Source: Paraburkholderia podalyriae (GTDB lineage Bacteria > Pseudomonadota > Gammaproteobacteria > Burkholderiales > Burkholderiaceae). From it: a stretch of 64,000 bases of DNA. This document shows, in pieces, positions 43,591 to 52,522 of this stretch. Position 1 is the stretch's first letter, and the number at the start of each line of letters is the position of its first letter. Both the position numbers and the translations under genes were made by a program. The stretch spans positions 1 to 64,000 of the forward strand of contig NZ_VZQQ01000027.1 in the NCBI RefSeq assembly GCF_014397785.1, in the 5' to 3' direction. The notes below the pieces were generated by a model. It saw only the letters and a list, made by a program, of their open reading frames with translations, did not search any database and had not been told where the DNA came from.

Positions 43591-45330
43591 TCACCTTTCC
43601 GCCGCATCCGGCGGCACGCCAAGCAGTTGCAACGCGCCACCCATCACGCCGCTGAACACCGGCCCCGCGACCGTACCGCCATAGAACGACTTGCCGGCCG
43701 GGTCGTCGATCATCACGGCGACGATCAGGCTCGGATTGCTCATCGGCGCCATGCCGACGAACAACGCGCGATAGCGATTCTTCGCGTAGCCCGCGCCGAT
43801 CTGCTTGCGCGCGGTGCCGGTCTTGCCGCCGACGCGATAGCCCGCCACCGTCGCCGCGCGTCCGGTGCCGCCAATGCCCGTGGCCATTTCCAGCATGTGG
43901 CGGATCGCGCGCGCGGTGCCGGGCGTCGTGACCGGCAAGCTGCGATCGACGAACGACGCCGGGTCGTCCGCATCCAGCGGTTCGCGCAGCAGGCTCACTC
44001 GTTGCAGCGCGCCGTCGCCCGCGTAGGCGGTATAGACCTGCGCGATCTGCAGCAACGAGACCGACAGCCCGTAGCCGTACGCCATCGTCGCCTGCTCGAT
44101 CGGGCGCCAACGCTTATACGGCCGCAGCTTGCCGGCGGCCACGCCCGGGAAGGGCAGCTCGGGCTTCGTACCGAGCCCGTATTGTCGATACTTGGTCCAG
44201 ATCGTCTCGGCCGGCAGGTTCAGCGCTAGCTTCGCGAGCGCGATATTGCTCGACTTCTGCACCGCCTCGGCGACCGTCATCGCACCGTGATTCGACGTGT
44301 CGTGAATCACGGCCGGGCCGATCCGATACGAGCCTGGCGCGGTATCGATGATGCTTTGCGGCCGCACCTTGCCTTCGTCGATCGACAATGCGACGACCAG
44401 CGGCTTGATCGTCGAGCCCGGTTCGAACGTGTCGATCACCGCGCGATTGCGCAGTTGCCGGCCGGACAGGCGCGTGCGGTCGTTCGGATCGAAGCTCGGG
44501 TAGTTGGCGAGCGCGAGGATCTCGCCGTTGCGCGCATCGAGCACGACCACGCTGCCCGCTTCGGCGCGGTGCTGCGCGATCGCGGCTTTGAGTTGCGTGT
44601 ACGCGAGTTGCTGGGTGCGCCGGTCGATCGTCAGCTGAATCGTCGCGCCGTTGCGCGCGGGCACGAGGGGCCGGGTCTCCGAGATCACGCGACCGAGCCG
44701 GTCGCGGATCACCTCGCGCTGGCCGGGCGTGCCTTGCAGTTGCGCGTTGGCGGCCAGTTCGACACCCTCCTGGCCGTGGTCCTCGATGTCGGTGAAGCCG
44801 ACCACGTGCGCGGCCGACTCGCCCTCGGGATAAAAGCGTTTCGTGTCGGCGATCTGCGTGATGCCGGCGAGTCCGAGGCGCGACAGATGCGCGGCGGAGT
44901 CGGCATCGAGCTGGCGCTTGAGCAGCACGAAGCTGCGCTCACCGCTCAGACGCCGGCGCAGTTCCGCGAGCGGCAGATCGAGCAGCTTCGCGAGCGGCGC
45001 AAACGCGCTTTCGTCGACGAGCTTCGGCGAGGCCCAGATTTCGTAGGTCGCGAGGCTGACCGCGAGCAGCGAACCATTGCGATCGACGATCCGGCCGCGC
45101 GTCGCGTCGAGTTCGAGCACGCGCTGATAGCGCTTCTGCCCCTGGTCGACGTAGAAGTCCTGATTCACGACCTGCACCCAGAACGCGCGGAGCGCGAGCG
45201 TCGCGAACGCGACGAACACGAGCAGCACGACGAGCTTCGAGCGCCACGCGGGCAGTCGCGCGTCGAGCAGCGGGTTCTTCGCGGCAACAGCGTACGGATC
45301 TTGCGACGGCGGTTTCTTCTGGCGGATCAT
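43591..45330 (-). CDS. Class B penicillin-binding protein (FtsI/PBP3-like), stand-alone
   Basis: 579 residues with one N-terminal membrane helix (KLVVLLVFVAFATLALRAFW), the pedestal domain (RGRIVDRNGSLLAVSL), and a transpeptidase domain with all three motifs: STIK (S306-K309), SSN (360-362) and KTG (503-505). It cross-links peptidoglycan in the periplasm. The order and length are those of FtsI, but the usual mraZ-ftsL-ftsI-murE neighbours are absent, so this is a second, dispensable-type copy. A TACAAT -10-like element lies about 95 bp upstream on its strand. It converges on the GGDEF gene. Confidence 0.92.
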   Translation of the reverse strand: MIRQKKPPSQDPYAVAAKNPLLDARLPAWRSKLVVLLVFVAFATLALRAFWVQVVNQDFYVDQGQKRYQRVLELDATRGRIVDRNGSLLAVSLATYEIWASPKLVDESAFAPLAKLLDLPLAELRRRLSGERSFVLLKRQLDADSAAHLSRLGLAGITQIADTKRFYPEGESAAHVVGFTDIEDHGQEGVELAANAQLQGTPGQREVIRDRLGRVISETRPLVPARNGATIQLTIDRRTQQLAYTQLKAAIAQHRAEAGSVVVLDARNGEILALANYPSFDPNDRTRLSGRQLRNRAVIDTFEPGSTIKPLVVALSIDEGKVRPQSIIDTAPGSYRIGPAVIHDTSNHGAMTVAEAVQKSSNIALAKLALNLPAETIWTKYRQYGLGTKPELPFPGVAAGKLRPYKRWRPIEQATMAYGYGLSVSLLQIAQVYTAYAGDGALQRVSLLREPLDADDPASFVDRSLPVTTPGTARAIRHMLEMATGIGGTGRAATVAGYRVGGKTGTARKQIGAGYAKNRYRALFVGMAPMSNPSLIVAVMIDDPAGKSFYGGTVAGPVFSGVMGGALQLLGVPPDAAER

Positions 45331-45520
45331 GGGCGGCGGGCAGCGAGCGGTGCGGACGATAGACCTTCGATTGAACGAGGCCGCCAGAACGACGAGGCCT
45401 GGCGGCTCCGACTATCGCCGGGCTGATTGTAAACAACTCGTAATTTAAATGCGAGGATTGTGAAAGGCGTCGCGTTCGAGCTGGAGCAAAGTCGAGCCGA
45501 AGCGAAGCTGAAAGCGAAAG

Positions 45521-45549
45521 GCCGCGCGGACTTGCAAAATCCGCGCGGC
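45521..45549 (-). terminator. Second hairpin downstream of the chemoreceptor gene
   Basis: A perfect 10-bp stem GCCGCGCGGA / TCCGCGCGGC with a 9-nt loop. On the minus strand it is followed by CTTTCGCTTTCAG, so it can act as a terminator for the chemoreceptor transcript. Confidence 0.6.
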
Positions 45550-45594
45550 TGATTCGTTCGATTGATGCGTCGACTCCGACGCGGCGTGTTGAAG

Positions 45595-45628
45595 AGGCGC
45601 TCCCTGCCTGTGGAGCGCCTTCTTTTTT
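45595..45628. terminator. Hairpin with T7 tract on the plus strand
   Basis: A perfect 9-bp stem AGGCGCTCC / GGAGCGCCT with an 8-nt loop, followed by TCTTTTTTT on the plus strand and CTTCAAC on the minus strand. The better U-tract belongs to a plus-strand transcript, yet no plus-strand gene lies upstream. It may mainly serve the chemoreceptor gene from the other side, or end an unannotated RNA. Confidence 0.7.
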
Positions 45629-45660
45629 TGCGCGCCCGTTGCGGGCGCGGTGCGTCAAGC

Positions 45661-47202
45661 TCAAGCCGGCAACGCGAAACTCGCAATCGCGTCGCGCAAC
45701 ACGCCGACCTGGTCCTTCAGCGAATGCGCGGCGGCGGCGGCCTCCTCGACCAGTGCCGCATTCTGCTGCGTGACCTGATCCATCTCGCCGACCGCGCGAT
45801 TGACCTGCTCGATACCCGCGCTCTGCTCGCGCGACGCGTGGCTGATTTCTTCGAGAATCTCGTTGACGCGCCGCACCGACTGCACGATCTCGCCCATCGT
45901 CGCGCCCGCGTTGGCGACCAGCGACGCGCCGGTCTCGACGGTATCGGTCGAGGTTTCGATCAGCGCCTTGATCTCCTTGGCGGCCGTCGCCGAGCGCTGC
46001 GCGAGGCTGCGCACTTCGGCCGCGACCACCGCGAAGCCACGGCCCTGCTCGCCGGCGCGGGCCGCCTCGACGGCTGCGTTCAGCGCGAGGATGTTGGTCT
46101 GGAATGCGATGCCGTCGATCACACCGATGATGTCGCCGATCTGCCGCGAGCTCGCGGTGATCTCGCCCATCGTGCGCACCACGTCGTCGACCACGCGGCT
46201 GCCGCGCGTCGCGACGTTGGCGGCGTCGCTCGCGAGTTGCGCGGCCTGGGTTGCGCTGTCCGCGTTCTGTTTCACGTTGACCGTCATCTGATCCATGCTC
46301 GACGCGGTTTGGACGAGCGCCGCCGCCTGCTCCTCGGTGCGCTGCGACAGGTCGGTGTTGCCCGCCGCGATTTCGCTCGCGCCGACGTTGATGTTCTCGG
46401 TGCCCTGACGCACCCGCGAGACCGTGTCGACGAGTCCCGCCTGCATCGTGCGCAGCGCATGCAGCAGGCTGCGGTCGTCGTGCGGCTCGACCGGCACCGG
46501 CGTCGCGAGGTTGCCTTGCGCCATGAGCCGCGCGTGCTCGACGGCCACTTCGAGTTCGCCGCCGAGCGAGCGGCGGATGCTGCGCAGCACGACCAGCATC
46601 ACGACCGTAGAGAGCGCACCGAGCGTCACCGTGATCGCGAGCCAGCGCAGCAGGTTGCGGTAGAACGCGCTTTGTACGTCGTCCATATACATGCCGGTCA
46701 CCAGGTACCAGTCCCACGGCGCGAAGTGCATCGAGTAGCTGGTCTTCGCGACGGGCCGCTCGCTGCCGGGCTTGGACCACAGATAATCGACGAAGCCGCC
46801 GCCGTCGTGATTGCCCGCGTTGACGATGTCGACGAACAGATGATTGCCGGCCGGATCGGTGAACTTCGCGAGGTTCTTGCCGATGAGTTCGGGCTTGATC
46901 GCGTGCATCAGCATGACCGGCTGCGAGTCGTTGATCGACAGATAGCCGTCCTTGCCGTAGCGAAGCGCCCCAAGCGTCGCGAGCGCCTGTTTTTTGGCGT
47001 CGTCCTCGGACAGCGCATGTTGCTGGGCAAGCGTGTAATAGTGTCCGGCGACGTGGTTTGCTTCTTCGATCAGCGAGCGCAATTGTTCGCGCCGGTCCGA
47101 GATCATCGATGCGCGGTTCTGCCACGCGCCGAACGCGCCGATCAGGATCAGGCCGACCCACAGAACGGCGATCATCGACGCCAGTTTTCGGTTCAGAGTC
47201 AT
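45661..47202 (-). CDS. Methyl-accepting chemotaxis protein with single Cache sensor
   Basis: 513 residues. TM1 (LASMIAVLWVGLILIGAFGA), a periplasmic sCache-type sensor (QHALSEDDAKKQALATLGAL, then GKDGYLSINDSQPVMLMHAI), TM2 (LAITVTLGALSTVVMLVVL), a HAMP segment and the signalling helices. The hairpin tip IDGIAFQTNILALNAAVEAA is fully conserved, with EEQAAALVQTASSMDQMT as a methylation-type helix. It couples periplasmic binding of a small organic ligand to CheA/CheW. There is no C-terminal NWETF-type pentapeptide. Single gene; ligand unknown. Confidence 0.94.
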   Translation of the reverse strand: MTLNRKLASMIAVLWVGLILIGAFGAWQNRASMISDRREQLRSLIEEANHVAGHYYTLAQQHALSEDDAKKQALATLGALRYGKDGYLSINDSQPVMLMHAIKPELIGKNLAKFTDPAGNHLFVDIVNAGNHDGGGFVDYLWSKPGSERPVAKTSYSMHFAPWDWYLVTGMYMDDVQSAFYRNLLRWLAITVTLGALSTVVMLVVLRSIRRSLGGELEVAVEHARLMAQGNLATPVPVEPHDDRSLLHALRTMQAGLVDTVSRVRQGTENINVGASEIAAGNTDLSQRTEEQAAALVQTASSMDQMTVNVKQNADSATQAAQLASDAANVATRGSRVVDDVVRTMGEITASSRQIGDIIGVIDGIAFQTNILALNAAVEAARAGEQGRGFAVVAAEVRSLAQRSATAAKEIKALIETSTDTVETGASLVANAGATMGEIVQSVRRVNEILEEISHASREQSAGIEQVNRAVGEMDQVTQQNAALVEEAAAAAHSLKDQVGVLRDAIASFALPA

Positions 47203-47525
47203 AGCGATGGGAATAGGCTTTTGGCCAGTAGGGTCCAGTGAATTGCGAGCGGGTGCCGCTCGCTGTGTTTACGGCGCGAAATGGCGTTGATCGAGGCAGG
47301 GGAAACCCGCTGTCTGGCATCGCTATCCATCTGATCAACGAGCGGGTTTATTGCGTGTTTTTAGCGGCGCTCATGCGCCTTGTTATAAAAAATTCCGCTA
47401 TAGTCGCGCTTTTTCAGTTGCCAGCCGGGCATAGAAGAACGCCAATCAGCCCTGCTGCGGGGCTTTAGCGACTTGATGCGTTGATTCGGCCGCGCGGCGC
47501 CGACGTCGCACCGCCCCGCGGCTCC
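47203..47525. other. 323-bp region with a promoter-like element and small hairpin
   Basis: Contains the chemoreceptor promoter. On the plus strand TATAGT (47399-47404) resembles a -10 element and AGCCC...GGGCT (47448-47464) plus TTTAG a tiny hairpin; together they could define a short RNA of about 55 bases, but the -35 is poor. No conserved protein is encoded. Confidence 0.35.
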
Positions 47526-47678
47526 TTACACCGGATCCTTGTCCGGCGGCCCTTCGGGCCGCTGCGGCTCCTCGACATGATGCCCCGGCGACGGCGGCAC
47601 GAGAGGGTCGGCTTCCGGGTCGCGATTCGGATCGGCGTTCGGGTCGGGAATCGGGCTGGTGTGCATGTCGTAGCTCAT
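47526..47678 (-). CDS. 50-residue Asp/Pro-rich hypothetical protein
   Basis: Starts MSYDMHTSPIPDPNADPNRD and continues with repeated DP pairs (PDP, ADP, RDP, ADP) to PEGPPDKDPV. It is acidic, proline-rich and surely disordered; no membrane or signal sequence. AAGAG precedes the ATG. The frame is embedded in a longer Arg/Ala-rich open frame that I reject. Short size and low complexity limit confidence, but codon choice and the ribosome-binding site support expression. Confidence 0.45.
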   Translation of the reverse strand: MSYDMHTSPIPDPNADPNRDPEADPLVPPSPGHHVEEPQRPEGPPDKDPV

Positions 47679-47806
47679 TGCGTCACTCTTGCGGTTGAAA
47701 TGCGCGAGTTCGGCGTGGGCGGCTTTTACCGTCGATGCGTGCCGCCGCGTCGGTTGTCCGTATTCAAGCGTAGGCGTTCGGCGCGCTTCCTGCTCGCTAC
47801 TTATTG

Positions 47807-48514
47807 CTATTTTCTCGCGCGTTTGCGGCCCACGCTGAGCTGCCAGTAGCGCTCGGTCGCGAACACGTCGTCGTAATTGCCGGCGCCGAACGCGCGCAAC
47901 TGGCTCGCGTACGCGTTGACCGCTTCGCGTTTCAGATGCGCACGGCGCTGCACGTCGATCGTGTGGCCCGCGCTCGGCGTTGCCGGCGTCGCGACGATGC
48001 CGCGTTGCGCGAGATCGGCGAGCCGCGCCTGCACCGCGCCCGGCGTGAGCCGGTGAATCGCTTCCTCGTAACCGAACCAGTTCAGATGCGTGAGCCGCGG
48101 CAGGATCTCGCAGCACGCTTCGAACACGCGCGCGTGATCGTCGTGATACAGGCCGAGCGGCATCAGCAGCGTGTTCGCGGTCGTGCGGTAAATCGTTTCC
48201 TCCAGCGCCGCCGCCATCTGGCCGATCGACGGCGAATCGGCGTACTGGCTGTCGCGAAACGGCATCCGCAGCGGGATCGCGTCGAGCACTTCGAGCGCGC
48301 GGTTGTCTTCGACCGTGCGTTCGCGGACCGCTTCATGGGCGTTCGCGAAGCCCGCTTTTTCGTCCCACTCCGTGTGCATGTCGTGTTCGGGTGGGGCGGC
48401 GAACACCGTGCAGACGGCGGCGTCGGGATGGGCGGCGAGCAAGGCGCCGCAGCTGAAGACGGCGTCGTCGAAATGGGGCGAGACGATGAAAAGGCGTGGG
48501 TCGGTTTCGCTCAT
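47807..48514 (-). CDS. PIG-L family deacetylase
   Basis: 235 residues of the LmbE/PIG-L fold. The zinc-binding N-terminal motif is FIVSPHFDDAVFSCGALLA (family PHPDD; here PHFDD), and the second histidine region is LLMPLGLYHDDHARVFEACC. Members remove acetyl groups from N-acetylglucosamine-type substrates (lipids, thiols, antibiotics). No mycothiol or bacillithiol pathway gene is nearby. It may act on a cell-surface sugar. The start at 48514 is a clear ATG with no strong ribosome-binding site. Stand-alone gene. Confidence 0.88.
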   Translation of the reverse strand: MSETDPRLFIVSPHFDDAVFSCGALLAAHPDAAVCTVFAAPPEHDMHTEWDEKAGFANAHEAVRERTVEDNRALEVLDAIPLRMPFRDSQYADSPSIGQMAAALEETIYRTTANTLLMPLGLYHDDHARVFEACCEILPRLTHLNWFGYEEAIHRLTPGAVQARLADLAQRGIVATPATPSAGHTIDVQRRAHLKREAVNAYASQLRAFGAGNYDDVFATERYWQLSVGRKRARK

Positions 48515-48656
48515 GGGCTTGCGTGTGGAGTTCGAGGCGGGCGCATGAAGCGTCGAAGCTACCGGTCGTCAAGGCGCCGCGCGCGAAATAAAACATGGCG
48601 TCACCTCAGCTTAGGCGCAATCGGCCAGGCTTGCGCGCGAAACTTGCAAACAGGCC

Positions 48657-49244
48657 CTAGAGCGTGCGCAAATCGTCCGGCGTATCCACGTCGCGCAAAA
48701 TGCCGGGATCGTCGACGTCGATGCGCGTCAGCGGCTGGGAGCCCAGCAGCGCTTTCGCACCGGTGTCGCCGTCCAGCGCGAGCAGCGCGTCGCGATGCTC
48801 GCTGCCGAAGCCGACCGGATGACCGCGCTGGCCGTCGTAGAACGGGGCGACGAGCGGCGCGCCGTTGTCGAGCGCGCGGGCTACCGCTTCGATGGTCGGC
48901 AGCGCGATGCGCGGCATGTCGGCGAGCGCGACGATCCAGCCCTCGGCGTCGTCGCTCGCTTCGATGCCCGCGGCGAGGCTCGAGCCCATGCCGCGCTCGG
49001 CGCTTGCCGCAAACACGACGTCGCAGCCGGCATCGTTCAGCACGCGGGCGAGCGCGTCGGAACCCGGCCGCACCACGGCGATCACCCGCGTCACGACCCG
49101 CAGCAGCCGATGCGCGGCTTCATGCGCAACCGGCTTGCCGTCGGGCAGTCGCGCGAGCAGTTTATTGTGCAGCCCGTGCGAATCGAAGCGCGAGCCGACA
49201 CCGGCGGCGAGCAACACGCCGGTGGCGAGCGAGGCGTAGGCCAT
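48657..49244 (-). CDS. mocA: MobA-like nucleotidyltransferase (MocA-type, molybdenum cofactor)
   Basis: 195 residues. The N-terminus GVLLAAGVGSRF is the nucleotide-binding LAAGxxxR loop of cytidylyl/guanylyltransferases, followed by VDIxx-like GWIVALADMPRI and GHPVGFG. This pattern fits MocA, which makes molybdopterin cytosine dinucleotide for enzymes of the xanthine-oxidase family. It is encoded directly after the aldehyde oxidoreductase large subunit on the same strand (88 bp), which is the cofactor's expected client. The ATG at 49244 is preferred over a TTG at 49304. Confidence 0.85.
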   Translation of the reverse strand: MAYASLATGVLLAAGVGSRFDSHGLHNKLLARLPDGKPVAHEAAHRLLRVVTRVIAVVRPGSDALARVLNDAGCDVVFAASAERGMGSSLAAGIEASDDAEGWIVALADMPRIALPTIEAVARALDNGAPLVAPFYDGQRGHPVGFGSEHRDALLALDGDTGAKALLGSQPLTRIDVDDPGILRDVDTPDDLRTL

Positions 49245-49332
49245 CGGCGGAAACCGGTAGACGGGAATGCCTCCGATTGTGCGATGCAACGGGGCGGGAG
49301 GCAAGCGACAATCGAGCCGTCTCCCGGCCCGT

Positions 49333-51546
49333 TCACGTCCGCGCCACCTTGTCCAGCGTGATCGGCAGATCGCGCACCCGCACGCCGGTCGCGTGATACA
49401 CCGCGTTCGCGATCGCGGCTACGACGGCCGTGATGCCGATCTCGCCGATACCGCGCACGCCGAGCGAGTTGATATACGGATCGGGCCGGTCGATGAACGT
49501 GATGTCGAACATGCCGATATCGGCGTTCACCGGCACGTGATACTCGGCGAGGTTCGCGTTCGTGAAGCGTCCGTAGCGCGCATCGAGCGTGCTTTCCTCC
49601 TGCAGCGCCGCGCCGATGCCCCACACGATGCCGCCCATCATCTGGCTGCGCGCGGTCTTCAGGTTCAGCACGCGGCCGACGTCGTACACCGCGACCACGC
49701 GCGGCACGCGGATCGTGCCGAGCTCCGCATCCACATGAACCTCGACGAACACCGCGCCGAACGAGTGGAACGAGTACTTCTGTTTCTCGTCGCCGGGCTT
49801 CACGGTCGCGGTCGCCTCGATCGGCTTGCCGCCCGAGCGCGCGATGATCGCCGCGGCCGGATCGCGTTTGTTGGGTTGCGAGCGGCTCACGACCCAGCCG
49901 CTTTCGACGGTGACGTCGTCGAGCGGCAGGCCATGCACGGGTGACGCCGCGTCGGCGAGCGCCAGCGCGATCAGCTGGCTGCGCGCCTGGCTCGCCGCGT
50001 CGCGCACCGCGGGCGTCACGCTCGCCGCCGACTGCGAGCCGCCCGAGACCGGCGCGCGCGGCAGCGACGAATCGCCGAGCGCGAAGTGGATCTGCTCGGG
50101 CGTGAAGCCGAGCGCATCGGCGGCGACCTGGGTCATCACCGTGTAGGTGCCGGTGCCGATGTCCTGCGTGCCCGATGCGACTACCGCGGTGCCGTCCGGC
50201 AGAATCTGCGCAAGCGCGGACGCCTCGCTGCGGTTGGCCGGATAGGTCGCGGTCGCCATCCCCATGCCGATCAGCGTGTTGCCCTCGCGCATCGAACGTG
50301 GCGCGTGCGGGCGGCGCGACCAGCCGAACTTCTCGGCGCCGATCTGATAGCACTCGCGCAGCGACTTGCCCGACCACGGCTTGTGCTCCTGCGGGTCGCT
50401 GTCCGCGTAGTTCTTCAGGCGCAGCGCGAGCGGGTCCATCTTCAGCGCGACGGCGAGTTCGTCCATCGCCGATTCGAGCGCGAACGAGCCGGTGGTCTCG
50501 CCCGGCGCGCGCATGAAGGTCGGCGTGCCGACATTGAGCTGCGCGAGCCGATGCGTCGTCACCTGGTTGGGCACCGCGTACAGCATGCGCGTGACCATGC
50601 AGCAGGTCTCGGTCCAGTCTTCGATCGTCGACGTGGTCGAGATGCTGTCGTGGCGCATCGCGGTCAGCGTGCCGTCATGGCGGGCGGCGATCACGAAGTG
50701 CTGCTCGGTGCGCGGCCGCGCGCCGACCGGCCCGAACATCTGCGGCCGTTCGAGCGCGAGCCGCACGGGCCGCCCGGTTTGCCGCGCGGCCATCGCGCAC
50801 AGCGACACGTGCGACCACGACGAGCCCTTGCAGCCGAAGCCGCCGCCGATCAGCGGCGAGATCACGCGCACGTCGGACACAGGGATGGCGAACGTCTTCG
50901 CGAGCACCTGCGCGGTGCCGCTCACGCCCTGGGTCGAATCGTAGAGCGTCAGTTGCGGGCCATCCCAATGCGCCATCGTCGCGTGCGGCTCCATCGGGTT
51001 GTGATGCTCGAACGGCGTCGTGTAGATGGCGTCGATATGCACGTCGCCGCTTTGCATGCCGTCTTCGAAGCTGCCGCGCTGCGTGTCGGTCTGGCGGCCC
51101 TGCGGCTTGTCCGGCGCGTGCGCGTGCGCCTTGGCCTGCGCGAAGTCGAGCGCCGCGGCGCCCGGCCGATAGACAATGCGCAGTTGGCGCGCGGCATCGG
51201 CCGCATGTTCGAGCGTATCGGCGACGACCACCGCGACCGGCTCGTTGCTGTAGTGCACTTCGTTGTCCTGCAGAAGCGACAGACGCCGGCCGGCCGGCGG
51301 CGCGAGCGCGGGCCGGCCGCCATTCGGCAGGCGCGGCGCGTTCTGGTACGTCATCACGAGCAGCACGCCAGGCACGGCCTCGGCGCGGCTCGCATCGATC
51401 GACGCAATCGTGCCGGCCGCGATCGTGCTGGTCACGAGCACCCCATGCGCGAGTCGCGCCTTGGGGAATTCGGCTGCATAACGCGCGTCGCCGGTCACTT
51501 TCAGCATACCGTCGACGCGATCGAGCGGTTGTCCGATCAGATTCAT
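49333..51546 (-). CDS. paoC: Periplasmic aldehyde oxidoreductase, molybdenum-binding subunit (PaoC-like)
   Basis: 737 residues of the xanthine dehydrogenase large-subunit family. GGGFGCKG and MRAPGETTGSFALE bind the molybdopterin, and the catalytic Glu is E702 in VRGIGEIGITA near the C-terminus. The overall length and order match YagR/PaoC, which oxidises aromatic aldehydes in the periplasm. The start overlaps the FAD subunit gene by 4 bp. It needs cytosine-dinucleotide molybdopterin, consistent with the mocA-like gene behind it. There is no signal peptide of its own; export as a complex with the Tat signal of PaoA is expected. Confidence 0.92.
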   Translation of the reverse strand: MNLIGQPLDRVDGMLKVTGDARYAAEFPKARLAHGVLVTSTIAAGTIASIDASRAEAVPGVLLVMTYQNAPRLPNGGRPALAPPAGRRLSLLQDNEVHYSNEPVAVVVADTLEHAADAARQLRIVYRPGAAALDFAQAKAHAHAPDKPQGRQTDTQRGSFEDGMQSGDVHIDAIYTTPFEHHNPMEPHATMAHWDGPQLTLYDSTQGVSGTAQVLAKTFAIPVSDVRVISPLIGGGFGCKGSSWSHVSLCAMAARQTGRPVRLALERPQMFGPVGARPRTEQHFVIAARHDGTLTAMRHDSISTTSTIEDWTETCCMVTRMLYAVPNQVTTHRLAQLNVGTPTFMRAPGETTGSFALESAMDELAVALKMDPLALRLKNYADSDPQEHKPWSGKSLRECYQIGAEKFGWSRRPHAPRSMREGNTLIGMGMATATYPANRSEASALAQILPDGTAVVASGTQDIGTGTYTVMTQVAADALGFTPEQIHFALGDSSLPRAPVSGGSQSAASVTPAVRDAASQARSQLIALALADAASPVHGLPLDDVTVESGWVVSRSQPNKRDPAAAIIARSGGKPIEATATVKPGDEKQKYSFHSFGAVFVEVHVDAELGTIRVPRVVAVYDVGRVLNLKTARSQMMGGIVWGIGAALQEESTLDARYGRFTNANLAEYHVPVNADIGMFDITFIDRPDPYINSLGVRGIGEIGITAVVAAIANAVYHATGVRVRDLPITLDKVART

Positions 51547-52511
51547 GCGACACCTCCCGTGTAACCGGCGGCCCGGTTGACCGCACGCACGATCGCGCGT
51601 TGCGCGAGCCGCACCTTGAAGGCGTTGTCGTGGCGCGGCTGCGCGCCGCTCAACGCGGCCGCGGCGGCCTTCTTCAGCGTGGCCTGGCTGAGCGGCTGGC
51701 CGCTCAGCATCTGCTCGGCCGCGTTCGCGCGCCACGGTTTGTGCGCGACGCCGCCGAGCGCGATGCGCGCGCTCTGCACGCGCTCGCCGTCCATCTGCAA
51801 TGCCGCCGCGACCGATACCAGCGCGAACGCATAGCTGGCGCGGTCGCGCACCTTCAGATAGTGCGAATGCGCGCTGAAAAGCGGCGGCGGCAGATCGACG
51901 GCCGTGATCAGCTCGCCGGGCTCCAAGGTGGTATCGACGTCGGGCCGGTCGCCGGGGAGGCGGTGGAAATCGGCGAACGCGATCGTGCGCTCGCCGCTGG
52001 GGCCGCTTACGAGTACCAGCGCATCGAGCGCGGCCAGCGCCACGCTCATGTCCGATGGATTGACCGCGATGCATTGCGGGCTCGCGCCGAGGATCGCGTG
52101 CATGCGGTTGTGGCCGTCGAGCGCAGCGCAGCCGCTGCCGGGCATGCGCTTGTTGCACTGCGTGAACGCAGGGTCGTAGAAATAGCCGCAGCGGGTGCGT
52201 TGCAACAAATTGCCGCCGACCGTCGCCATATTGCGCAACTGCGCGGACGCGCCCGCGAGCAGCGCCTGCGACAGCAGCGGGTACTGCTCGCGCACCAGCG
52301 CGCCGATGCGGATGCCGCCGCCGGGCAGCGACGCCACTGAATCGAGGCCGCCGATGTGCGTGATATCGATGAGTCGCACCGGCCGCGCGACGCCGCCCTT
52401 CATCAGATCGAGCAGATTCGTGCCGCCGCCGATGAACACCGCGCCCGGCTGTTGCGCGGCGCGTACCGCCCCAGCGACGTCGCCAGCGCGTTCGTAGGAG
52501 ATCGCATCCAT
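51543..52511 (-). CDS. paoB: Periplasmic aldehyde oxidoreductase, FAD-binding subunit (PaoB-like)
   Basis: 322 residues. AVFIGGGTNLLDLMK and ATVGGNLLQRTRC are the FAD-binding loops of the CO-dehydrogenase flavoprotein family. The insertion RCGYFYDPAFTQCNKRMPGS followed by GC is the extra [4Fe-4S] site that distinguishes the PaoB/YagS type from ordinary xanthine dehydrogenase medium subunits. It starts 11 bp after paoA and overlaps paoC by 4 bp, so the operon is tightly coupled. It moves electrons from the molybdenum site to FAD. Confidence 0.92.
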   Translation of the reverse strand: MDAISYERAGDVAGAVRAAQQPGAVFIGGGTNLLDLMKGGVARPVRLIDITHIGGLDSVASLPGGGIRIGALVREQYPLLSQALLAGASAQLRNMATVGGNLLQRTRCGYFYDPAFTQCNKRMPGSGCAALDGHNRMHAILGASPQCIAVNPSDMSVALAALDALVLVSGPSGERTIAFADFHRLPGDRPDVDTTLEPGELITAVDLPPPLFSAHSHYLKVRDRASYAFALVSVAAALQMDGERVQSARIALGGVAHKPWRANAAEQMLSGQPLSQATLKKAAAAALSGAQPRHDNAFKVRLAQRAIVRAVNRAAGYTGGVA

Positions 52512-52522
52512 GTCGGTCTCCG

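Larger units (their letters stand above)
45331..45660. other. 330-bp region between PBP and chemoreceptor genes
   Basis: Holds the PBP promoter at the left (TACAAT on the minus strand, complement of 45426-45431) and two strong hairpins at the right, listed separately. No conserved ORF is seen. Confidence 0.5.

Noticed and set aside
44939..47338. 799-codon minus-strand frame across the chemoreceptor and part of the PBP gene
   Set aside because: Arg/Ala/Gly-rich shadow of two strongly supported genes in another frame.
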